5,142 nt of DNA from Clostridiales bacterium (GTDB taxonomy: Bacteria > Bacillota > Clostridia > Lachnospirales > Lachnospiraceae). The stretch spans positions 1 to 5,142 of the forward strand of contig JAHZAR010000136.1 of the NCBI GenBank assembly GCA_019423835.1, in the 5' to 3' direction. This document shows positions 1 to 4,257 of this stretch, piece by piece. The notes beneath the pieces are model-generated. The model did no database searches, had not been told where the DNA came from, and worked only from the letters and a program-made list of their open reading frames with translations. Both the position numbers and the translations under genes were made by a program. Each line of letters opens with the position of its first letter. Within the stretch, counting starts at the first letter, position 1.

Positions 1-109
1 GAAAATATTAAAATGTTATAAAGAACAGCCATCCCGCTTCCCCTTCCCGCCTGTTGCACATCCGGCTCTTTTATGGTACGCTTGAGCAAATCGATAAAGG
101 AGAGCACTC

Positions 110-607
110 ATGTCAAGAGAGATACACACCATTTCCCCCGTATTTGATATTCATTCCAGGATTTTGATTCTGGGCTCCTTTCCCTCTGTCAAATCCAGAG
201 AAACCCAGTTTTTCTACGGCCATCCCCAGAACCGTTTCTGGCGTGTGCTGGCAGCCATAACCGGGGAACCTCTCCCTCTGAGCATTGCTGAAAAAAAGGA
301 ATTTCTGCTGGAAAACCGTATCGCTGTGTGGGATGTCATTCAGAGCTGCGAGATAACGGGGTCCAGCGACAGCTCGATCCGGAACGTGGTGCCAAATGAT
401 CTGAGCCGCATCCTCTGTGCCGCTCCTGTACGCCGGATTTTTACAAACGGCAGAACCGCCGGCAGGCTCTATGACAAATATTGTCTGAAGGATACCGGCA
501 GGCCTGCCCTCTGCCTTCCCTCCACAAGCCCTGCCAATGCCGCCTGCTCTCTCGACCGCCTGCTCACAGCCTGGGATGCTGTCAGAGCCGCTCTGCAGGA
601 GACGTAA
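110..607 (+). CDS. DNA-deoxyinosine (hypoxanthine) glycosylase, uracil-DNA glycosylase superfamily, family 6 type
   Basis: This 165-residue protein looks like a complete hypoxanthine/uracil DNA glycosylase that removes deaminated bases (mainly deoxyinosine) from DNA to start base excision repair in the cytoplasm. Seen directly: GSFPS at residues 22-26, FYGHPQNRFW at 35-44, VWDVI at 73-77, and PSTSPANA at 137-144. In the family the first two blocks form the base-binding and catalytic region, and N41 is my candidate for the catalytic Asn. The PSTSPANA block corresponds to the DNA-intercalation motif near the C terminus of the superfamily. Length fits the compact family. The start is set by AAAGGAGAG at 96-104, a normal distance before ATG. 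No strong promoter is visible in the 109 upstream bases. A small gene follows after 55 bases without a clear terminator, so co-transcription is likely. The family assignment is firm; exact substrate preference is inferred. Confidence 0.93.
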   Translation: MSREIHTISPVFDIHSRILILGSFPSVKSRETQFFYGHPQNRFWRVLAAITGEPLPLSIAEKKEFLLENRIAVWDVIQSCEITGSSDSSIRNVVPNDLSRILCAAPVRRIFTNGRTAGRLYDKYCLKDTGRPALCLPSTSPANAACSLDRLLTAWDAVRAALQET

Positions 608-651
608 GCAGAGGCGCATATTTTTCTCTTCTGCAGAACACATTATAGGAT

Positions 652-660
652 GAGGTGATC
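652..660 (+). promoter_or_regulatory. Extended Shine-Dalgarno sequence of the 663 gene
   Basis: GAGGTGATC lies just before the ATG at 663. It can pair over nine consecutive bases with the 3' end of 16S rRNA (complement of AAGGAGGTGATC). This is longer than the usual 5-6 base match and is the best evidence that the small downstream ORF is translated. Confidence 0.7.
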
Positions 661-662
661 AT

Positions 663-971
663 ATGAAATCTATCCATGAAAGTAATGACAGCAATGACAG
701 CAGAAGCAGGAAGGAGCTGCACCCGCAGAAAAGCTCTCCCATCCGGAAAATAACCATGGAGGAACTGCGGCAGCGGTACGGAGCAGAACTGCGGGCCATG
801 GACAGGAATCCCTCCCGCTTTGTGGATGTATCTGATCTGGATACCTGTTCCGCCACAGACTGCACCGGGCTGATTCCTTCTCTTCCTCAGTCAGAAGCAG
901 AAAGGGAAGCCTATGATGATATTTACCACATGCTTCCCAAAATTCCTTCCCACAGCACAGACACTCCCTGA
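663..971 (+). CDS. Small hydrophilic protein of unknown function (102 aa)
   Basis: I do not recognise this protein. It is 102 residues, with no membrane segment or signal peptide. Residues 5-20 are rich in Ser, Asp, Asn and Arg and look disordered. Residues about 28-92 look like the conserved core: a charged helix ITMEELRQRYG (30-40), then RNPSRFVDVSDLD (48-60), two cysteines at 62 and 67, and an acidic segment SEAEREAYDDIYHML (77-91). It is probably real rather than a shadow because of the extended ribosome binding site at 652-660, codon use like its neighbours, and its position 55 bases after the glycosylase gene on the same strand. The opposite-strand ORF at 659-865 has no comparable start signal. 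The spaced cysteines could suggest metal binding, but two are not enough to claim it. It converges with azlD, with 18 bases between the stop codons. Confidence 0.72.
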   Translation: MKSIHESNDSNDSRSRKELHPQKSSPIRKITMEELRQRYGAELRAMDRNPSRFVDVSDLDTCSATDCTGLIPSLPQSEAEREAYDDIYHMLPKIPSHSTDTP

Positions 972-973
972 GC

Positions 974-990
974 GGCAGGTTCTTCCTGCC
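974..990. terminator. Short GC hairpin between convergent genes, possible weak terminator
   Basis: GGCAGG, a five-base loop TTCTT, then CCTGCC form a perfect 6-bp stem between the stop codon of the 663 gene and the azlD stop, overlapping the first base of the latter. Neither side has a real T-run (TAAAATAC on the plus strand), so it is an imperfect intrinsic terminator and may only slow converging polymerases. Confidence 0.35.
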
Positions 991-1316
991 TAAAATACAG
1001 CCTGCACCAGAACCATATAGAGTACAGTCCCAGCACCGATGCTCAAAAGCGAGTTCCTTTTCAGCACATGGAGCAGCGCTACGGCTGCACAGGACAAAAG
1101 TTCCGGGATCCCAAAGGGGGCATGCAGAAAATCTGCTCCCTTCAGGCAGTAGACAACCAGAAGCCCCATGGTGGCATAGGGGAGCGTCCCGCCCAGGTAC
1201 TCCACGTATCTGGGCATTTTTCTGCCCTGGGGAAACAAAAGAAACGGCAGAAACCTGGTTATCACCGTGCCCGCTGCCAGAGCCGCCAGAATCAGAAGCA
1301 TATATCTGTTATCCAT
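990..1316 (-). CDS. azlD: AzlD family branched-chain amino acid transport protein, small subunit
   Basis: This 108-residue integral membrane protein is the small partner of AzlC. In Bacillus subtilis and other bacteria the AzlC-AzlD pair exports branched-chain amino acids or their toxic analogues (established for the family; substrate here inferred). Seen directly: a hydrophobic N-terminal segment (about 6-28) ending in the family-typical TRFLPFLLF (20-28), a second segment containing LPYATMGLLVVYCLK (45-59), and hydrophobic stretches near 72-84 and 90-107. Length is normal for AzlD. The start codon lies inside the end of azlC: the 8 bases ATGGATAA hold both the azlD start and the azlC stop. 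A GGAGG in the azlC tail (1326-1330) lies nine bases ahead of the start, so translation of the two is probably coupled. Confidence 0.92.
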   Translation of the reverse strand: MDNRYMLLILAALAAGTVITRFLPFLLFPQGRKMPRYVEYLGGTLPYATMGLLVVYCLKGADFLHAPFGIPELLSCAAVALLHVLKRNSLLSIGAGTVLYMVLVQAVF

Positions 1317-2055
1317 TGAATTCTTCCTCCTTTTCTCCTGTTTTTTCTTTCCGTTTTAATTCTGCCGCATTTCTCCCATATCCTGCAGATACCGCGGCCA
1401 GAATCAGGAGCATAGCCGGAATAATAAACCGATCCGCCCCGAACAGAGCCAGGCTTATGACGGAACAGAGCACACCCGTCAGTGCCGGAACGTGGCTGTC
1501 AGCCGACAGCCACTGCTCTGTGAAAATCACTACAAAAAGAGCTGTCAGCGCGAAATCCAGCCCTTCCGTATTGAAAGAAATCACTTCTCCGGCAGCGGAA
1601 CCCAAAAGGGTTCCTGCCACCCAGTAACACTGGTCAAGAAATGTGATCCAGAAAAATTTCCGCTTCTCTGTCTGGCTTTCAGGCCAGGGTTCCCCGCATA
1701 CAACAGAAAAGGTTTCGTCTGACAGTCCGAAAATCAGATATGGTTTCCACTTTCCCATTTCAGAATACTTCCCCAGCATGGAAATTCCATAAAAAAGATG
1801 GCGCGCATTGATCATCAGAGCCATCAGAAAGGCTGCCGCCGGGCTTGCCGCCGCTGTCAGCAGATTAATGCCCACATACTGCAGGCTTCCCGCATACACG
1901 ATAATACTCATCAGAACAGCCCAGATTGTTCCAAAGCCATTGACACTCATCAGGATTCCATAAGCTGCCCCTAAAAACAGATAACCTACCATCACAGGTA
2001 CTGTCTTGGGAAATGCCTGCATTAAGGCGCTGTCTGTCTGTTTTTTCCTTGCCAT
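1309..2055 (-). CDS. azlC: AzlC family branched-chain amino acid exporter, large subunit
   Basis: This 248-residue polytopic membrane protein is the large subunit of the AzlCD amino acid exporter. Family signatures are clear: GAAYG near 29-33, IVYAGSLQYVG (52-62), NARHLFYGISML (83-94), GLSDETFSV (110-118), FFWITFLDQCYWVAGTLLG (134-152), and FALTALFVVIFTEQW (168-182). Hydrophobic segments run at about 19-37, 42-60, 64-82, 138-155, 166-179, 190-206 and 209-225. The tail (228-248) is highly charged, Lys/Glu rich, and its DNA doubles as the ribosome binding region of azlD. The start is supported by AGGAGCAGGGG just upstream. A possible promoter on the minus strand (TTGAGG, 17 bases, TATAGC, about 2071-2099) would leave almost no leader, so I do not annotate it. 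The gene is divergent from the radical SAM gene across a 148-base spacer. Confidence 0.95.
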   Translation of the reverse strand: MARKKQTDSALMQAFPKTVPVMVGYLFLGAAYGILMSVNGFGTIWAVLMSIIVYAGSLQYVGINLLTAAASPAAAFLMALMINARHLFYGISMLGKYSEMGKWKPYLIFGLSDETFSVVCGEPWPESQTEKRKFFWITFLDQCYWVAGTLLGSAAGEVISFNTEGLDFALTALFVVIFTEQWLSADSHVPALTGVLCSVISLALFGADRFIIPAMLLILAAVSAGYGRNAAELKRKEKTGEKEEEFNG

Positions 2056-2203
2056 TTTTCCCCTGCTCCTGCTATACTTATTGTCGGGCCTGTCCTCAAA
2101 TCCGTTATCCGTAGCTGACAGCAGCTGCAGAAACCAGATTTGGGCAGACTGATATGTTAAATTATTTTAAAGGCTTCATTCAGCCATGTCAATCGGGGGA
2201 GAT

Positions 2204-3169
2204 ATGAATTATCAGACATCAGATATAACTTCAGATTATAACATTTTAAACTCAATGGACGCCTACAGATCCTGCCGTCTCTGCCCTCGCAGCTGCGGCG
2301 TCAACCGGTACCGGGAGACTGGCTTCTGCGGCTGCGGCCCTGTCCCAAAGGCGGCCCGGGCTGCCCTGCACCAGTGGGAGGAGCCCTGCATCAGCGGTAT
2401 AAACGGAAGCGGAACGATCTTTTTCTCCGGATGTACCCTGCGCTGCTGTTTCTGCCAGAATTATAAAATCAGCAGCGAGGGATTTGGAAGGGAAATCAGT
2501 CTTGACCGTCTTGCCGAAATATTTCTGGAACTGCAGGAGCAGGGCGCACATAATATCAACCTGGTTACAGCCACCCAGTATGTTCCCTCTGTTATACAGG
2601 CTCTTGACCGCGTCAAAGGGCAGCTTGCAGTCCCCGTTGTCTACAACTGCGGCGGATATGAAAGCCTGGAAACCATCCGCGCCCTCGAGCCGTATGTGGA
2701 TATCTGGCTGCCGGATCTGAAATATATGGACCGCTCTCTTTCCCGGCGCTATTCCGCAGCCCCTGACTATTTTGAGGCTGCTTCGGAGGCAGTCAGACTC
2801 ATGATCCGGCAGACCGGTCCTCTCGTCTTTGCGGATTTTTCTGACGGACAGCATTCCTGCCGCCTGATGAAACGAGGCACCATTATCCGCCACATGGTTC
2901 TGCCCGGCCAGAAGGCAGATTCGATTCGGCTGCTGGACTGGATCAGCCGTTCTCTTCCCAGAGAACAGTTTCTCATCAGTCTCATGAGCCAGTACACTCC
3001 CTTCTATAAAAGCCAGGACTATCCCGAGATAAACCGCCGCATCACCACTTATGAATACGAGAAGGTTATCGATCATGCCATAGCTCTCGGACTTACCGAC
3101 GGCTTTATGCAGGAAAAAAGCAGCGCAAAAGAAGAATATACGCCTCCGTTTGAACTGCAGGGAATCTAA
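2204..3169 (+). CDS. Radical SAM protein, PflX / pyruvate formate-lyase activating-like family (COG1313)
   Basis: This 321-residue cytoplasmic iron-sulfur enzyme of the radical SAM superfamily resembles glycyl-radical activases; its true substrate is not known for this family. The CxxxCxxC motif that binds the 4Fe-4S cluster and S-adenosylmethionine is C77, C81, C84 in GCTLRCCFCQN. A second cysteine group near the N terminus, CRLCPRSCGVNR then GFCGCG (C24, C27, C31, C42, C44), is typical of the PflX type and may bind further metal. Other family blocks are NINLVTATQYVP, PVVYNCGGYES, DIWLPDLKYMD and, near the C terminus, SQYTPFYK. The start at 2204 is preferred because GGGGGAG lies directly before it, though spacing is short. 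ATG 2186 (six residues longer, with AAAGG 12 bases upstream) and ATG 2252 (at MDAYRSC, no ribosome site) are alternatives. It is divergent from azlC and no glycyl radical enzyme is seen nearby. A weak promoter (TTGGGC, 17 bases, TATTTT, 2140-2168) is possible. Confidence 0.93.
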   Translation: MNYQTSDITSDYNILNSMDAYRSCRLCPRSCGVNRYRETGFCGCGPVPKAARAALHQWEEPCISGINGSGTIFFSGCTLRCCFCQNYKISSEGFGREISLDRLAEIFLELQEQGAHNINLVTATQYVPSVIQALDRVKGQLAVPVVYNCGGYESLETIRALEPYVDIWLPDLKYMDRSLSRRYSAAPDYFEAASEAVRLMIRQTGPLVFADFSDGQHSCRLMKRGTIIRHMVLPGQKADSIRLLDWISRSLPREQFLISLMSQYTPFYKSQDYPEINRRITTYEYEKVIDHAIALGLTDGFMQEKSSAKEEYTPPFELQGI

Positions 3170-3214
3170 CCCGGGCACCTGAGTCCTGATTCGTACTGAT
3201 CTTTTATCATAATA

Positions 3215-3255
3215 AAAGCGGGTATTGATGTTTTGCTTTCATCAATACCCGCTTT
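3215..3255 (-). terminator. Strong intrinsic terminator of the ncRNA, possibly shared with the radical SAM gene
   Basis: A perfect 16-bp stem (AAAGCGGGTATTGATG with CATCAATACCCGCTTT) has a nine-base loop. On the minus strand it runs into TTTTATTAT, a good U-tract, so its main direction is minus. On the plus strand only TTT follows, inside the stem, before AAACTA. It may still stop transcripts of the radical SAM gene, whose stop codon is 45 bases away and which has no other terminator in view. Confidence 0.88.
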
Positions 3256-3272
3256 AAACTATCTCATCCATG

Positions 3273-3556
3273 GGTTTGTACCTCGTTTCGTTGTTTTATC
3301 TATATGAAGTTTTCTTTTCCCCTCTCCTTTATCTCTTCTCTGCCGAATCCTTTATCATTCACTCCTTTATCTATTTCGTTGCGAACCGTTCTTCCTAATA
3401 ATACTTTCTCGTCATATTACTAAGCCGACTCTTTCGAATTTGATAGATATTTTTTCGGCCTCCTCTTTTATAAAGGGTTCAGGGGGTTTCCTCTGTCTGA
3501 TCCATTTCTTTTTAAATGAATCAGACTAAATTGATTCTCCTGGTGGCTTGTACCTC
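3273..3556 (-). repeat. Two copies of a 12-base motif near both ends of the ncRNA
   Basis: On the minus strand, GAGGTACAAGCC occupies 3556-3545 and GAGGTACAAACC occupies 3284-3273, differing at one base. The first is about 80 nt from the predicted 5' end and the second about 18 nt before the terminator stem. Both contain GGTAC and a following purine and C. Only these two 12-base sites repeat, not the whole span. Confidence 0.6.
3325..3371 (-). repeat. Three GATAAAGGA repeats inside the ncRNA
   Basis: The 9-mer GATAAAGGA occurs on the minus strand at 3371-3363, 3356-3348 and 3333-3325. Two of the three continue as GATAAAGGAG. Each contains a Shine-Dalgarno-like AAGGA core, and the segment lacks the long helices seen elsewhere in the RNA, so these sites may be single-stranded. 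Confidence 0.55.
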
Positions 3557-3641
3557 CTTGTCTGAGATTTCCTTTGGACTTTTTCCTTTCTGGAAAATTC
3601 CTTTGGATTAGTGATTAGGTTGTTTTTGTTTTGTTGTCTTT

Positions 3642-3670
3642 ATTATATATAACCGGATTCATTTTGTCAA
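3642..3670 (-). promoter_or_regulatory. Perfect-consensus sigma-A promoter driving the ncRNA
   Basis: On the minus strand TTGACA (3670-3665) and TATAAT (3647-3642) are separated by exactly 17 bases. Both hexamers match the consensus at all twelve positions. Transcription should start near 3635. The DNA immediately upstream (3671-3790) is almost pure A/T and could act as an UP element. Such a promoter predicts high constitutive expression. Confidence 0.87.
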
Positions 3671-3790
3671 TACTTTTTCCATCTTTTTTGTCATTATTTA
3701 TTATTTATAGGTTTTTAATTCTTTATATTTAGTTATTAATAGTTATATTTTATTGTTTTATTAATATTTTTCGTTATTTATATTTAATTT
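3671..3790. other. AT-rich block upstream of the ncRNA promoter
   Basis: About 120 bases made almost wholly of A and T, with runs such as ATTTATTATTTATAG and TTATTAATAG. No ORF with a start signal is present. It lies directly behind the -35 element of the ncRNA promoter and is best read as an UP element or curved DNA. Several weak -10-like sequences on both strands cannot be separated from base composition. Confidence 0.5.
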
Positions 3791-3823
3791 CAGTCTTTTT
3801 GTTCCGAGATCTGGCTGCTTTCT

Positions 3824-3880
3824 TCTGCCTTTCAGCCCCTGCGGTCTGCATGGCCTGCGTTTGCTGAAAGACAGATTTTT
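3824..3880 (+). terminator. Orphan intrinsic terminator-like hairpin facing right
   Basis: TCTGCCTTTCAGC (3824-3836) pairs with GCTGAAAGACAGA (3863-3875) over 13 positions with one C-A mismatch, and TTTTT follows at once (3876-3880). The 26-base apical part can form a further small helix (GCGG with CCTGC). The form is that of a plus-strand terminator, but no plus-strand gene precedes it: upstream is only the AT-rich block and the divergent ncRNA promoter. It might end an unseen small RNA, or insulate the promoter at 3920 from read-through. Confidence 0.6.
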
Positions 3881-3919
3881 CATTCTTCAAAAATAAACTG
3901 TATTTCACCTGAAAGGTTC

Positions 3920-3948
3920 TTGTAATTTCTTCCCGGTTTCGGTATAAT
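3920..3948 (+). promoter_or_regulatory. Sigma-A type promoter for the DUF5688 gene
   Basis: TTGTAA (3920-3925) and TATAAT (3943-3948) are 17 bases apart; the -10 is perfect and the -35 matches four of six positions. It lies 40 bases after the orphan terminator. The predicted start near 3955 gives a leader of about 300 nt ahead of the ATG at 4258. Confidence 0.62.
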
Positions 3949-3954
3949 ATTTCC

Positions 3955-4257
3955 ATCTTCCCAGACTCTGCTCCCCTGTCTTTTCTGCAGTTCCGGTTTG
4001 ATTTTCTGGTTTATAGTTTCCTTCTGTCTTCCCTCTGTACCGCTTTCCGCTTTTTGTACTCTGCATTTCCGGCTCTGACCCAATGGCTGAGATTACGTTC
4101 CCGTTTCCCTCATCCAGTTATCCGCCTTCACTGCTGCGCTGACCCTGATATTTTCTTATCCGTCTTCATGTTAATTCTGATTTGTCCTGTCACTTTTCTG
4201 ATTGGCCCTGACATTTTATCCACCTTTTCACATTTTCTTATCTAAAGGAGAAATTCT
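3955..4257 (+). other. Long pyrimidine-rich leader (5' UTR) of the DUF5688 gene
   Basis: About 300 bases, strongly enriched in C and T on the plus strand, for example TTCCTTCTGTCTTCCCTCTG at 4019-4038. The possible ORFs here (plus 4054-4245 from a TTG; minus 3880-4083) lack ribosome binding sites and have composition-driven sequences, so I reject them. An imperfect repeat, CCCTGATATTTTCTTATCC (4143-4161) and CCCTGACATTTTATCC (4206-4221), is visible. I see no known riboswitch or T-box signature. The leader ends in AAAGGAG (4244-4250), seven bases before the start codon. Confidence 0.45.

Larger units (their letters stand above)
3209..3635 (-). ncRNA. Candidate large structured non-coding RNA (about 427 nt), family not recognised
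   Basis: The span is bounded by a perfect-consensus minus-strand promoter (3642-3670) and a strong intrinsic terminator (3215-3255), with no credible ORF between. The predicted start is near 3635 and the 3' end near 3209. Read on the minus strand it is purine-rich and packed with helices. They include UUUUCC/GGAAAA (3597-3592 with 3586-3581) and a 13-bp hairpin with one G-U pair (3526-3514 with 3507-3495, loop AAAAAG). AGGCCGA pairs with UCGGCUU (3461-3455 with 3428-3422). Directly adjoining is AGUAAUAU/GUAUUAUU (3421-3414 with 3404-3397). UAUCUAU in the loop of the AGGCCGA helix (3449-3443) could pair with AUAGAUA downstream (3374-3368), giving a pseudoknot. The 5' leader AACAAAACAAAAACAA is unstructured. 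It does not look like tmRNA, RNase P RNA, 6S RNA or an rRNA. Assignment to a known large RNA family (for example raiA, ROOL, OLE or Clostridiales-1) could not be tested. Existence of a transcript is likely; function is unknown. Confidence 0.75.

Noticed and set aside
54..82. Possible promoter for the glycosylase gene (TTGCAC, 17 bases, TACGCT)
   Set aside because: Only three of six matches in each hexamer, which is chance level.
113..643. Minus-strand ORF of 176 codons opposite the glycosylase gene
   Set aside because: It mirrors a gene with clear family motifs, has no ribosome binding site and no recognisable domain.
2071..2099. Possible azlC promoter on the minus strand (TTGAGG, 17 bases, TATAGC)
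   Set aside because: Each hexamer matches only four of six positions, and the implied start would fall within the ribosome binding site.
2252..3178. Minus-strand ORF of 308 codons opposite the radical SAM gene
   Set aside because: Antisense shadow of a strongly supported gene; its sequence has no recognisable motif.
3329..3506. Tiny ORFs in the ncRNA on the minus strand (MDQTEETP near 3506-3480; MIKDSAEKR near 3358-3329)
   Set aside because: Only eight and nine residues. The first has no Shine-Dalgarno site and starts within the 13-bp hairpin; the second has AAGGAG only three bases from ATG, too close for normal initiation.
3209..3635. CRISPR array, group II intron, tmRNA or RNase P RNA as an explanation of the structured region
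   Set aside because: No regular repeat-spacer spacing, no intron boundary or reverse transcriptase, no tRNA-like ends with a tag frame, and no conserved RNase P core seen. A divergent known large RNA family cannot be excluded by eye.
3774..4245. Three short ORFs in the intergenic region (minus 3774-3956, minus 3880-4083, plus 4054-4245)
   Set aside because: No ribosome binding sites, composition-driven Lys/Glu-rich or hydrophobic sequences, and the plus one begins with TTG.
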